A stretch of DNA of 64,000 nucleotides from NCBI RefSeq assembly GCF_037325665.1, contig NC_090254.1:40981049-41045048 (forward strand), read 5' to 3'. This stretch comes from Littorina saxatilis. Lineage: Eukaryota > Mollusca > Gastropoda > Littorinimorpha > Littorinidae. Positions 46,224 through 59,043 of this stretch are shown piece after piece. A program made the position numbers and the translations under genes. How positions within the stretch are numbered: the first letter of the stretch is position 1; every line of letters starts with the position of its first letter. The notes below the pieces were generated by a model. The model was given only the letters and a program-made list of their open reading frames with translations. It was not told the DNA's origin and made no database searches.

Positions 46224-47698
46224 ATACATGTATAAGGACTTGAAGCTTACCATCCCGAAGAATTAGGCAGTAACGTGCCGAAATTTTGATTATAGATATA
46301 AACGTACCTAACCTGGTTACTGGTGTGTTTTCTTTTTATTTAAATGTATAAGGACAGTAGTTATTAATCAAGCTATTTGATTTTTGACACATAACTGTCG
46401 AACACGGAAGAAGAAGAAGAAGATTTTTCAGTGTTATAGACATTCAAAACATTTAATTCTGTCTCAACCTGTCTGTCTGTCTTTCTGTCGGTCATTCACC
46501 CCATCTTGTTGGTAGATATTTTTGTAAGTATTGAAAAGCTCCGCGTTGCCCATAATTTTATATATAGCATACTTTAAACATATTTCTGTTCTTTTCTTTT
46601 TCTTTTCTTTTTTGTAGACCGAGATGTTAATGACTTCGCTTTTAAATGATTTTTATGTGTATATATTGGCTGTGATATTTTACCCTACTTTCGATATTTA
46701 AGAATTTATAAATGTTAATATTAGAATTTAGACGTCAGAAAAGTACACTGGTTATGTCTAATTCATTGCACTAGCTGTTTTGTTTTAATCTAGACACAGC
46801 TGTACGAAACCTGAGGACTAACAGTGACAAACGGATAAATTAAGAGCATCTGCACTGTAATTTAAGAGTGTCTGTTTGTTTGTTTGTTCAGCATTTTAGC
46901 GTATTGGCAAATCTTGTTTCACTGAATAGCAGAAATTTGGACAAATAATTAAATTGTAATAATAAGATATGAACTAAAGAAGCATTTTAAGTTGCTTCCT
47001 TTTTACAGTATTTTGAGTCTGATCTATGCAAGTTTTATCTTGCAACATATACACATATATTTACCGAGTTGCTGGTAATAGAAAATACAGCAACTCAGAA
47101 ATTCTATATTGGCCTGAGCAAGTTTACAAAGTTGCTTCTTTTCTTGGTGGTAGGACATTGAGATTTCTTCCGTGCTCAGAAACGTAATGGAGGAGCGCTG
47201 AACGGAGCCAGCAATTCTGACAATAGCGCTGCAAAGGGAAACTGGCGAGGCGTAACTTCCAGCAAGATCCGATGACAGCTTTTTGTTTGTTGATTGGTTG
47301 GTTGGTTTGACTTTGTTTGTTTTCTGTGAATTAATCACCAAGCTATGTTCAATAAAAAAATTAAAAAACAGACACTTTAAAGATTGAAAAAAGTGATGAA
47401 AAAATGGAAACTTCATGTGCACACGGTGAAACCTCGAAGTTGCAACCTTAAAAAATGTTCTGAAAAATCGGTTGTATAATGTACGTACTTGCTGTCTGAA
47501 TGTTTTCTCCCCCTGCTGTTGTTGACTTATTTTTATTGTGTTTGTAGTCTTTCTACTGAACGAAAGAAAGAATGGGACCACTGTTAAACTGCTAGTGTGT
47601 ATAAGAGTATTATGGCCACTGTTTGTTCCTTCTGTAGAGATACTGTAATTTTTGCTATATCGACGATTCACATATGTACATTATATGTCTTCATTTTT
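46224..47698. other. Intergenic, nothing recognised
   Basis: AT-rich. A 215-residue minus-strand frame (47024-47671) is rich in Phe, Ser and Lys, shows no family resemblance and is probably chance. Confidence 0.45.
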
Positions 47699-48585
47699 AC
47701 ATTTAGTCAAGTTTTGACTAAATGTTTTAACGTAGAGGGGGGAATCGAGACGAGGGTCGTGGTGTATGTGCGTGTGTGTGTGTGTGTGCGTGTGTGTGTG
47801 TGTGTGTCTGTCTGTCTGTGTGTGTGTGTAGAGCGATTCAGACTAAACTACTGGACCGATCTTTATGAAATTTGACATGAGAGTTCCTGGGTATGAAATC
47901 CCCATACGTTTTTTTCATTTTTTTGATAAATGTCCTTGATGACGTCATATCCGGCTTTTCGTGAAAGTTGAGGCGGCACTGTCACGCCCTCATTTTTCAA
48001 CCAAATTGGTTGAAATTTTGGTCAAGTAATGTTCGACGAAGCCCGGACTTCGGTATTGCATTTCAGCTTGGTGGCTTAAAAATTAATTAATGACTTTGGT
48101 CATTAAAAATCTGAAAATTGTAAAAAAAATATTTTTTTTATAAAACGATCCAAATTTACGTTCATCTTATTCTCCATCATTTGCTGATTCCAAAAACATA
48201 TAAATATGTTATATTTGGATTAAAAACAAGCTCTGAAAATTAAATATATAAAAATTATTATCAAAATTAAATTTTCGAAATCAATTCAAAAACACTTTCA
48301 TCTTATTCCTTGTCGGCTCCTGATTCCAAAAACATATAGATATGATATGTTTGGATTAAAAACACGCTCAGAAAGTTAAAACAAAGAGAGGTACAGAAGA
48401 GCGTGCTATCCTTCTCAGCGCAACTACTCCCCCGCTCTTCTTGTCAATTTCACTGCCTTTGCCGTGAGCGGTGGACTGACGATGCTACGAGTATACGGTC
48501 TTGCTGCGTTGCATTGCGTTCAGTTTCATTCTGTGAGTTCGACAGCTACTTGACTAAATGTTGTATTTTCGCCTTACGCGACTTG
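47699..48585 (+). mobile_element. Repeat family A, full copy
   Basis: From ACATTTAGTCAAGTTTTGAC to CGCCTTACGCGACTTG, close in sequence to the copy at 3092. (TG)n at 47769-47828. Confidence 0.9.
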
Positions 48586-48729
48586 TTTTGTTTTGCGTGT
48601 TTTTTGTTTTGTTTTTGTGTGTGTGTGCTTCGATATCTATGCTGCTGTTATAATTGGTGCAGATGAATCGCACTGTAGTCAAAATGCTAATTACTTTTGA
48701 AATATTTTGAAAAAATCAATCTTGATTAA

Positions 48730-48978
48730 ATAAGGCCCAAAAAAAAAAAAAGTCTGTTTACGGTATCCCGACCGACCCTATTTTTTCGTGCGACCCTAGA
48801 CTTTTTTTTGGGCATTTGGGAGAGAAAGAAAAAAAAATCAAAAACATCTGTTTTTTGGGCAAAATAACTTAATGGTTTTTTTTTTTAGAAAGAAAGAAAA
48901 AAAAATTCCCGACTTACCGACCCTATTTTTTTTGCCTATGTTACTGTGAACAGACTATTTTATTTGTTTGGCCTAAGG
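48730..48978. mobile_element. MITE with AGTCTGTTTACGGTA ends, copy 2
   Basis: Left AGTCTGTTTACGGTA at 48751, right TTACTGTGAACAGACT ending 48956, with the TAAGGCC / GGCCTAAG outer motif on both sides. Confidence 0.8.
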
Positions 48979-50790
48979 GGAAACGCACACAATCACACAT
49001 GTGTGCAGCGTGCACACATGTGAACGCTAATTAAGTTATACACACAACTTCTTATAGTGAACTGGTGCGAGTTGAAATTATATGCTTGCAAACCTTTTTT
49101 TCAGAGATTATATTTATTGTCAAAGAAACCTTTAGTCTAACAGGACCAACATAACTTTTTGAATATTTTTCAAAGTAAATTATTATTTTGAAATGGTGGA
49201 ACATATAAATGGTAGGACAAAACTCATGATGACAATTGCCATGTAGATCCCGGGGCTGTAGTGAATGATTGTGTGCCTTAAATACCAAAGTATTACGTCC
49301 ACAAAAATATATCAAAAATCAGAATTGGATGGACTAGCTGATAGTTAATTTACAAGAGAATGGAAGTGGAGTGAATTTGTTCACTGTATTTGAAAAAAAG
49401 TAAGCATGTCGCTGGATTTGCCTGCATGTGTTTTGCAAGGCGTGCATAAATTTCTTTGTACTAACACATGATCCTCTGCTGCTGACACAAGGTGAAAAGC
49501 CCCCATCACCCCGCCCGGCCCAGGCCAAGCCCAAGCTTAGTCAGCAGAGCATACGGAAGAAGAAAAGTACGGGATGTTGTCCGTAATATAGCCATTATAC
49601 TGCTTGGCAGCCCTGAAAGAAGGTACTTCTGCCGCTGGCGTCGGAGTCGATGGTAGAGAGCCAGACGGGTCTCACTCAAAGATTGATATAAAATTGATCA
49701 TTTCACCCTTCCCTTTGCACTGATCGATCCACCACAATTAACCCCCCCCCCCCCCCTAAAAATATATAATTAAATTAAATAAAATCAGAATTAGACTGAA
49801 TAGCTTTGCAGGAGAATGTTAATGCAAGAAAGAGGTGTGACATTTTTCACTGTATTGTAAACGTCAGGGCTCCCGCTGAAGAAGAGCAAAATCCCTGAAA
49901 TTCTTGAATTAAAAAAAGAGCATTGATTTATCACTCATTTTTTTTATTTCCCAGAATTCTGCAAATTTGGGGAAAAGTATAGGAATCCGGATACAATAAT
50001 ACGTACTTTCCATAGTGTATAACTGCCTTTGACTGAAGTTTTGGAAAGAGAATTAAACTCAAAAGAGATCGAGACAGCAATAATTAGCCTAACTCCAGTT
50101 AATGCAAATTTGTCGTAAGATTCTTCATATCTTTGAGACAGACCACTCAGACTCTGTATCGTTCTGTTCACTGTTGTTGTAATTAATAAATGCATGGTGG
50201 ACACACTGGCATGGTTTCAACTTTCTTCAATTGTCTCTTTTGTCACTGTGACACTGATTGTGATGATGGCTTAATTGTTTAAAGATTGCTGTTTGGAATG
50301 AAAGTCCTACATGCCGTAGAAGAGGGGGATTTTTTCATGTGTGGGAATTGTAACTTTGCTATGAAAGCTATCTTAATATTGTGTCCTGGTGTAAGTTGCG
50401 CAGTTGTTATTGCTTTAACTTCTCTTCAGCCCTTTAATTGCTGGTCATATTTGTGAAGTGCTGCTTTTACTTTTTCTTTAATGTTATACCTAGGATTTGT
50501 TTGATGTTTAAAACTTTGACGAAAGTGACATTTTGCTTTGTTAAATTTAAATTCCCAACTTATTTTCAGTCTCTTTCATGGACCAGAACTTCACAGTGCA
50601 TTGAACTTCATAGCAAAGTACTGTGGTACAGACATATTTCATGACTTTTGTGATGTACCTTGACTTTTAATACATATGCATGGAATGCCTTTTTTTTTTT
50701 AACTTGCACAAGTCATTTTTTGCACTTTTGTAAACTTATAAGCTGATCAGGACTCTGGTGTGTTCAGATCATGTGCATGCAGTCAGTCCA
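48979..50790. other. Intergenic, nothing recognised
   Basis: AT-rich; a poly-C run lies at 49743-49757. No exon seen. Confidence 0.45.
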
Positions 50791-50796
50791 TTTTAA

Positions 50797-51014
50797 CCCC
50801 TAGGCTGGTTGTCGCGACATATGTCGCGCTACTTTACCTATACTGTCACCTGGTTGTCACGACATATGTCGCGCTACTGGCTCAGTCTGTTTGGTCGGTT
50901 CCGATTACCTTCCATGGATGCGAAAACCTATATGACCGTTTTTTGTTCTTTTTCTCTCTGTTAATTCACCAGTGGCTATGTAACATGTGTTACAGAATTG
51001 CACCAGTGTAAGGG
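50797..51014. mobile_element. Short TTAA-flanked MITE (piggyBac-like)
   Basis: 218 bp between TTAA (50793-50796, 51015-51018) with imperfect inverted ends CCCCTAGGCTGG and CCAGTGTAAGGG. Inside, GGTTGTCGCGACATATGTCG and GGTTGTCACGACATATGTCG form a tandem pair of palindromes. Confidence 0.7.
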
Positions 51015-51079
51015 TTAAAGATTTTGATACTGCTAGTGTCATTTCAAACTAAGATATGTAGGTAATTGGTGGTGCCATT

Positions 51080-51192
51080 TCCATATAGCCATTTGCTGTA
51101 GAATCTCACTTTTGCCCAGTGCAATGTCCAGACATTTGCTGTAGAATCTCACTTTTGCCCAGTGCAATGTCCAGACATTTGCTGTAGAATCT
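51080..51192. repeat. ~53-bp tandem repeat, two copies plus part
   Basis: ATTTGCTGTAGAATCTCACT + TTTGCCCAGTGCAATGTCCAG twice and the start of a third. 51193-52079 after it shows nothing recognised. Confidence 0.85.
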
Positions 51193-52079
51193 CGCATTTG
51201 GTGCTGTTTTTCCCATGCTGGTTTTCATGTACAAAATGAGTGTTGTTAATTTCTGTGATAACTACATGTTCTTTATGTTTGTTTTCATTGTAGCGTGTAT
51301 CAAAACACAAATAAAGTTCAGTTCAGGCAAAGATTGTGTACCTGGTGCTGTTAACCTCACTTTGTGTCACTGTGTGTGTACGTGTGTGTGTGCTTGCATA
51401 TATTTTTTCCGCACTCCTACTGCAGAGTACAGTCACATTATACCTGCATTTTCCCCCATACATGTCACGTAGTATTACTCAACAATGAATCGGAGCACAT
51501 GAAAACATATCAGAAAGCATTTCACAGGAACATTTTGTTTGGAAAAACAATTTCTTTTATGACATATATTTCATAAAGAATTTCTTGTGTGCATTTCCAT
51601 TCGCCTGAAAAAGTAACACAGTGTAATGTATTATCAATGTAGTGTTAATGAACACAAAATCACATGCACACCCCCATGCATTCATCAACATAATGTAATC
51701 TACTTTGACTGGGGAACAGACTTCCTTACATCTGATCAGCCAGAACATATACTTCGGGTATTCCCCCCAGTCAAAGCAACATTGACAACAGCATAACAAA
51801 CAAAAACAAAAAACAAAAAAGTGCAATGATCTCAAGTGATGAAAATTCATTATCAGTGACTTACCCAAAACATACAAAAGCACTGCACTGTCAAATGAAG
51901 TGTGCATGCATGGTGGTTAAAAATAAGTGTGGTACCTATTTGCACAAAGTTTTCAACAAGTTATATAATGTGTCTGTGTGCTGCACAACTTGACTTAGAT
52001 AATTCTTCTTCTTCAGCGTTCCAGAATTTTTCTGGTTACGTGTGAGCTCGTTTGCCCATTTGGGTTCCCCACACTATAT

Positions 52080-52579
52080 ACTCTGAGAGCATATAGTCAG
52101 CTCACTCCGCTTTCGTTGAGTATATAGGCATGCTGGGTATTTTCGTGTTTCCATAACCCACCGAACTCCGACATGGATTACAGGATCTTTTCCGTGCACA
52201 CTTTGTCTTGTTTCTTTCTTTCTTTGGTGTTTAACGTCGTTTTCAACCATTCAAGGTTATATCGCGACGGAGGGAAGGGTGATGGGATAGAGCCATATGT
52301 CAATTGTTTCTTGTTCACAAAAGCACTAATCAAAAATTTGCTCCAGGGGCTTGCAACGTAGTACAATATAATTATTACCTTACTGGGAGAATGCAAGTTT
52401 CCAGTACAAAGGACTTAACATTTCTTACATACTGCTTGACTAAAATCTTTACAAACATTGACTATATTCTATACAAGAAACACTTAACAAGGGTAAAAGG
52501 AGAAACAGAATTCGTTAGTCGCCTCTTACGACATGCTGGGGAGCATCGGGTAAATTCTTCCCCCTAACCCGCGGGGGGT
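52080..52579 (-). mobile_element. SINE P fragment joined to SINE Q
   Basis: 52080-52211 is the distal body of family P (minus strand); 52212-52579 is a near-complete family Q copy (minus). The P head expected beyond Q is missing. Confidence 0.8.
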
Positions 52580-52879
52580 AAGACAAAACTTACTTGTGAA
52601 TGTCAGCAGACACCACAATAATTAAACAGGCAAATATAGTAACAGTATAACCCAGGTCTTTGATTGTTTGCAAAACTTGATCAGCTTTCCATGTGCATGA
52701 TTATCTTCTTCTTCTTCTTGTCGGTCACTCAAATGGAAACGCCGGTTCTCCGCGCAAATGTTGCCGTGCGCTGTAGGTCGTCCAGACTGCCATAGAGCTT
52801 CCCTTGCACCGTGGTCGCCTCCGCTTGTGCATGATTATAAGAAGTGTTCATTACACGACGAATATATATATTACTGTAG

Positions 52880-53115
52880 TGATCAAACATAATAGACGAA
52901 TTCCGATAATAACTCCATCAGGTTGTATGGCTTCTGGAAGAGTGAATACCCTTGCCAAAACCTCTGACAAACATTGGAGGGGCCAATCACCAGCGAGGGG
53001 TGTGTCGGAAAAGTGTGCTCCAACAATGTTTGTCCGAGGTTTTGGCAAGGGTATTCAACATTCAATAAGACTTACAAACCAGACGGAGTTATTTGCGAAA
53101 GTTGTCGAATCTGTC
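52880..53115. mobile_element. MITE family N, copy 1
   Basis: Inverted arms GAATACCCTTGCCAAAACCT and AGGTTTTGGCAAGGGTATTC within ~100-bp imperfect arms that also contain AATAACTCC and AATCACYAG motifs. A second copy lies at 57085-57705. Confidence 0.75.
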
Positions 53116-53274
53116 AATCAATGTATGAAGCTATCAAAAATGGTGGATATATATCAAATAATTAGGAAGTTCAGAAAATCCTCAATGGAATGTGTATATA
53201 AAAATCCCTTTCAATGCTAGGTTTTAAACCATATTTCATCATCTTTAACTCAAATTCTGGTCTGATCTACAGGA

Positions 53275-54740
53275 GTGCACAAACAAATTCCTCCATTTAC
53301 TAATTGTCCCCGCCCCTACTTTCAATTACACATTAACATGATTCCATTTGAAACCTCGAGGTCGTCATCGTGGATTGACGCCCGACCAAAGCTAATTGAG
53401 CCCGACGGAGGGCTTCAATTACACTTTGGGAGGGCATCAATCCACGATGACGACCAAGAAGTTTCAAATGGAAGCATGTTAATGTTATTGTAATTCAATC
53501 TGACGACGATCTCTTTCCTGCTTTCATGCGATGGTAAACAGACAAAATTGGTTCTGTTCTGTTGACACACTACTTTCAGTCCACCTACCTGCAAGGGTCA
53601 AGTCCCAAGAAATATGTCTCTGTATTCCTATCTTATCACTCTGCTCCTGTTTTCTTTTGTTTCACATACATTTTCCCTTCTTTTTTGACGGGTTTCTGGA
53701 CAGCAAACTCTAAAACAAATTCTTTTCATCACAAAAGCGATCTTTGGAATTGACTGACGTAGTCCGGAAGAATTCATTCATCAACTTACGTCACGTATTT
53801 GACGTCATCACTTCGCATACCTTATGGTCTCGTTATTTCGTTGGCCTTCATATTTCCTACTTGGAAAATGACCCTCAAAGCTAACCGAGACTAGTTGAGG
53901 TTGTATCAATGCGCCTAGCCAGCAGGTGGTTAATGGCTTTTTTAGCGAGTGGTTATCGACAATTGTAATTCAATCAAGTTTGCGTTTTAATGAAACAGAT
54001 CCTGTGATTGGTCAGAATGCCCCAACTCATTAAAAATTACCGGTCATTAATTGTCGATAACCACTCGCTAAAAAATTCATTAACAACCTGCTGGCGAGGC
54101 GCATTGATACAGCCTCAACTAGTCTCAGTTAGCTTTGAGGGTCATTTTACAAGTAGGAAATATGAAGGCCAACGAAATACCGAGACCATAAGGTATGCGA
54201 AGTGATGACGTCGAATACGTGACGTAAGTTGATGCATGAATTCTTCCGGACTACGTCAGTCAATTCCAAAGATCGCTTTTGTGATGAAAAGAATTTGTTT
54301 TAGAGTTTGCTGTCCAGAAACCCGTCAAAAAGGAAGGGAAAATGTGTGTGAAAGAAAACAAAACAGGAGCAGAGTGATACGATAGGAATACAGAGACATA
54401 TTTCTTGGGACTTGACCCTTGCAGGTAGGTGGATTGAAAGTAGTATATATGTGAACAGAACAGAACGCAATTCTGTCTGTTTACAACCGCAGGAAAGAGA
54501 TCGTCGTCAGATTGAATTACAATAACATTACATGCTTCCATTTGAAACTTCTCGGTCTTCATCGTGGATTGACGCCCTCCCAAAGTGTAATTGAAGCCCT
54601 CCGTCGATGAAGACCTCGAAGTTTCAAATGGAAGCATGTTAATGTGTAATTAATGACCGGTAATTTTTAATGAGTTGGGGGATTCTGACCAATCACAGGA
54701 TCTGTTTCATTAAAACGCCAACTTGATTGAATTACAATAT
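53275..54740. mobile_element. Large inverted-repeat element (~1.45 kb)
   Basis: Two long arms, about 53450-53963 and 54047-54640, are imperfect reverse complements over more than 500 bp, meeting at GCGAGTGGTTATCGACAATT and its complement. The 83-bp spacer (53964-54046) recurs inverted after the right arm (54642-54735). Each arm ends in a smaller hairpin (CATCGTGGATTGACGCC). None of the frames across it is convincing coding sequence. Confidence 0.85.
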
Positions 54741-55530
54741 TAATTGAAAAGGAAATGTTCACAATAGCTATGAAATGAACTCACTGTGTCTTTATTCCGC
54801 TAATAAAAACAAGTATACGACAGGGCTTTTGAATCTTTTGAGCATCTGCCCTTCCTTTTCACCAATGCATAGATTAATTAGGGCGTGACAATGATTCATT
54901 TCTTACGACATACGAAGCCATGCATCAGCTGTTTCAGAGATTCAAACTTCATCAAGGTTTGTTATATTCTAACACTGATTCATCAAAAACAACACCACTA
55001 CAACGTACACACTATTTACTAAGTGATATAATGACTAATGTACTCAAACTATCACAGCAAGAGAGTCTTTTGACTGCAAACTGACACTCAAAGCAGATAC
55101 AGTGAACATTTAATTGTTAAAGTTGGTTACATGAACAATAGTACAGCCAGAACAATTTTGTATAAAAATGTACACATTTTCGCTTTGACTAACATTTATT
55201 AATGGCACACCTAAATCAAGCCCTTCTTGGCCTACAGGGTAGAGTCAGAGGGAGACTTACTCAGCATTTTTGTGAATGGCACACAAACTAAACTCACAGC
55301 AGAACAAATGAGATTAAATATGGCTATCGATTATTATCATCACAAATACTCATACAAAACATACACACATGCATAACAATTTTCACATTTTTCGAGTCAA
55401 ATCTCTTCCTTAGGAGATCAAAATCATTGAAGCAATCGATTCAGAAAATATAAGGTGAATGCTGATCTTGTGTTATAATTTAAACACAATTGTAATGTCA
55501 AGACGCTATCATCAACACGATTGTCACAAA
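54741..55530. other. Intergenic, nothing recognised
   Basis: AT-rich; AATAAA on the minus strand near 54791 could serve the GH31 gene only if its 3' UTR were over 5 kb. Confidence 0.4.
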
Positions 55531-55545
55531 ACAAAACAGAAGACA

Positions 55546-55988
55546 TTCTTTCTTTATTTGGTGTTTAACGTGGTTTTCAACCGTTCAAGGTTATATCGCG
55601 ACGGGGAAAAGGGGGAGATGGGATAGAGCCACTTGTTAATTGTTTCTTGTTCACAAAAGCACTAATAACAAAATTGCTCCAGGGGCTTGCAACGTAGTAC
55701 AATATATGACCTAATACTGGGAGAATGCAAGTTTCCAGCACAAAGGACTTAACATTTCTTACATACTGCTTGACTAAAATTTTCTTTCTTTCTTTATTTG
55801 GTGTTTAACGTCGTTTTCAACCATTCAAGGTTATATCGCGACGGGGGAAAGGGGGGAGATGGGATAGGGGAAAGGGGGGAGATGGGACTTGACTAAAATC
55901 TTTACAAACATTGACTATATTCTATACAAGAAACACTTAACAGGGGTAAAAGGAGAAACAGAATCCGTTAGTCGCCTCTTACGACATG
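55546..55988 (-). mobile_element. SINE family Q with internal partial duplication
   Basis: Flanked by AACAGAAGACA (55535-55545, 55989-55999). The tail and adjoining body occur twice (55546-55780 and 55786-55885), so the copy has either an internal duplication or a nested insertion; the head is truncated. Confidence 0.85.
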
Positions 55989-56124
55989 AACAGAAGACAG
56001 CTGTATAAACTCCGTCCACACCTCATGGACTTGACTCAAATTAATATCCTCGCAGCAGGTGGACAGACAAAATCTGAAACGAAGAGCTGTGGCAAAGGGC
56101 GGGCCAGGAGCCCGTTGACAGCCA

Positions 56125-56400
56125 CATTCTAAGAAGGAAGTGGGGGTGGGTTGGACACACCCTCAGGAAACCAACATCCTGCATCACCCGCCAGGCTCTC
56201 ACTTGGAACCCGCAGGGGAAAAGAAAGGGAGGACGGCCAAGAAACAGCTGGAGGCGTGACAGAGGGGCAGATCAAACTAAAGAGGCAAGACACCAGCTGG
56301 TCAGAAGTGGAAAGAACAGCCCAGAGCAGAGTGCGATGAGAAACGTCGTCAATGGCCTATGCTCCACTGGGGACAAAGGGCCTAAGTAAGTAAGTAAATT
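56125..56400 (+). mobile_element. LINE 3' terminal fragment
   Basis: In frame, RRKWGWVGHTLRKPTSCITR, GKRKGGRPRNSWRRD and VVNGLCSTGDKGPK plus stop match the C-terminal end common to RTE/CR1-like LINE polyproteins (W-x-GH-x-LR, then GRP). It ends in an (AAGT)n tail at 56383-56397. The 5' part is missing. Confidence 0.8.
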
Positions 56401-56454
56401 AGAGGGAAAGTCTGAAACTATTCGTATAACAGAAAACACAGTAGCAAAGAAAAT

Positions 56455-57060
56455 ATCACAAAATGGTCAGGTCCAATAACATGCATGGTAAAGCACATAC
56501 AAACACAATACAGACAAAAAGTTATTGTTCACTTTGAAAGTTTGTCACAAAGTGATCAGGTCCAATAACATGCATGGTATTTAAGCACATACAAACACAA
56601 TACAGACAAAAAGTTATTGTTCACTTTGAAAGTTTGTCAGGAAGTGATCAGGTCCAATAACATGCATGGTATTTAAGCACATACAAACACAATACAGACA
56701 AAAAGTTATTGTTCACTTTGAAAGTTTGTCAGGAAGTGATCAGGTCCAATAACATGCATGGTATTTAAGCACATACAAACACAATACAGAGAAAAAGTTA
56801 TTGTTCACTTTGAAAGTTTGTCACAAAATGGTCAGGTCCAATAACATGCATGGTAAAGCACATACAAACACAATACAGACAAAAAGTTATTGTTCACTTT
56901 GAAAGTTTGTCACAAAGTGATCAGGTCCAATAACATGCATGGTATTTAAGCACATACAAACACAATACAGACAAAAAGTTATTGTTCACTTTGAAAGTTT
57001 GTCAGGAAGTGACGTACAGACAAAAAGTTATTGTTCACTTTGAAAGTTTGTCAAGAAGTG
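56455..57060. repeat. ~90-bp tandem repeat, about 6.5 copies
   Basis: The unit GGTCAGGTCCAATAACATGC... to ...TTCACTTTGAAAGTTTGTCA recurs with spacing of about 89-92 bp. Two variants (GGTAAAGCAC vs GGTATTTAAGCAC) appear in a non-random order that suggests multi-unit duplication. Confidence 0.95.
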
Positions 57061-57084
57061 ATGTACAGACAATTAAATCAAACC

Positions 57085-57705
57085 GTTTCTCCGAATAGAC
57101 GATGTTCGGAAATAACTCTGTCAGGTTTGTATGGCTTGTGAAAGAGTGAATACCCTTGCTTTTTTTCTTTATTTGGTGTTTAACGTCGTTTTCAACCACG
57201 AAGGTTATATCACGACGGGGAAAGGGGGGAGATGGGATAGAGCCACTTGCTAATTGTTTCTTGTTCACAAAAGCACTAATCAAAAATTTGCTCCAGGGGC
57301 TTGCAACGTAGTACAATATATTACCTTAATTACTGGGAGAATGCAAGTTTCCAGTACAAAGGATTTAACATTTCTTACATACTGCTTGACTAAAATCTTT
57401 ACAAAAATTGACTATATTCTATACAAGAAACACTTAACAAGGGTAAAAGAGAAACAGAATCCGTTAGTCGCCTCTTACGACATGCTGGGGAGCATCGGGT
57501 AAATTCTTCCCCCTAACCCGCGGGGGGTAATACCCTTGCTTTTTCTCAGACAAATAAATTCACATGTTCACCTGTCCACATGTTTCAGAAACACCCCTCA
57601 CTAGTGATTGGCCCCTCCAATGTTTGTCCCAGTAAAAGCAAGGGTATTCACGCTTTCACAACCCATACATACCCGACTGAGTTATTTTCGGAATTTGTCT
57701 AATCG
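57085..57705. mobile_element. MITE family N, copy 2, split by SINE Q
   Basis: Inverted ends around CGGAAATAACTCTGTCAGG and CTGAGTTATTTTCGGAA, with AATACCCTTGC and GCAAGGGTATTC inside. Interrupted at 57166-57528. Confidence 0.8.
57166..57528 (-). mobile_element. SINE family Q, complete copy
   Basis: Flanked by AATACCCTTGCTTTT (57149 and 57529). 363 bp from head CCCCGCGGGTTAGGGGG to tail ACACCAAATAAAGAAA. This shows that family Q starts with the CCGCGGG head and needs no P-type tRNA head. Confidence 0.92.
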
Positions 57706-57906
57706 TAAATATCAGTCACAGCTGAAAGAGTGCATGCTACGTTTTTTTGCATGCTAAGAACCGCAAATTATTCCAACGATACAAGATTAAGTAAGTGACC
57801 AAGAGAGCATTAAGCCCTCCTCCCCATGCCCTCTTAAAACAAGAGGCGAAGCCATCAAGGCTCACGTAAGAAATCGACAAACAGTAACACAAACTCAATC
57901 ACTCCG

Positions 57907-57907
<1 letters not shown>

Positions 57908-57964
<57 letters not shown>
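57908..57964. repeat. (CA)n microsatellite
   Basis: Pure (CA)n. 57965-58700 after it is AT-rich non-coding with (GCAC)n at 58199-58228. Confidence 0.97.
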
Positions 57965-57971
<7 letters not shown>

Positions 57972-58704
57972 GCATAGGTGAAACTGTGCAAGAAAGCGAG
58001 ACACTAGATCTAGATCTGTCTGTCTGCATGTAGCCTACTTACAGGGACACGACTGCCAACTAGTCTCGGCCCGCTCAAAATAATAATGACCGAGACTTTC
58101 AGTACTTCCTTCGCGTGACGTCTAACCCTCTTACGTCATAATGTGACGTCAATGTAATGTGACGTCTTCAAATGTTAGAGTTTCTACCACAGACATACAC
58201 ACGCACGCACGCACATACGCACGCACGCACAGACAGACAAAGTTACGATCGCATAGGCTACACTTACGTGAGCCAAAAAGGAAATACAAATAAATTGAAA
58301 TCAATATATCACTTACAAAAGAAAATCAGAATAAAGAAATGGGAAATTCTGTGACATCTTGGATATACAATACAAATATATCTGAATCTAAACTTGAAAG
58401 ATACATTGCTTAAAAGCATAAGATAAAGAAAAACAAAACAAACAACAACAAAAACAACAAAAACAACTATCAAATAAACAAAAAGGAACAGTTATTTTAC
58501 AATAAAGAAGCAACTCTTAATCAAGTCAGAAACCTATTTTGCATCCATGAAGAAACCCACACAGAAAAAAACAATATATATAAAAAAAAAGCAGCACTGA
58601 GAAAAAAAAAATTAACTTCAAAACTTCAACATAGAATGAAAACATAAAACACCTATAAATAAAATTAAAAAAAAGCGACTGCCAACGTTCCAAAATTCAG
58701 AATA

Positions 58705-58890
58705 AAAAAACAAGAAAGGTAGGTTGTTGGGAACATTTGTTATTGACAAAACAATACATTCACAAATATATCGACCCAACGATATATAGCTATCTGTGCA
58801 CTTTAAAGACCGTTGGGTCGATATATTTGTGAATGTATTGTTTTGTCAATAACAAACGTTCCAACAACCTACCTTTCTTGTTTTTAGATT
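58705..58890. mobile_element. Hairpin MITE with ~78-bp arms
   Basis: AACAAGAAAGGTAGGTTGTT... to CAAATATATCGACCCAACG is repeated in inverted orientation after a 30-bp loop. A single arm occurs at 30941-31035. Confidence 0.88.
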
Positions 58891-59043
58891 ATAAAACACC
58901 CATGTTCTCGAGGTTTCAAGTTATTTTGTCTTGTTCACAATGATGAAAACACACTCAGCGTCAGTAAATGTATTTCTATCACAGTAATTTAAATGTTTCA
59001 TTTACAAAATAATTGATAGAAAACTTCAAAGGAAAAATTGTTG

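Noticed and set aside
47024-47671. 215-residue minus-strand frame
   Set aside because: AT-rich composition, many Phe/Ser/Lys and no recognisable motif or exon signals; probably chance, though not excluded.
52804-53220. 138-residue plus-strand frame
   Set aside because: It crosses the inverted arms of MITE family N.
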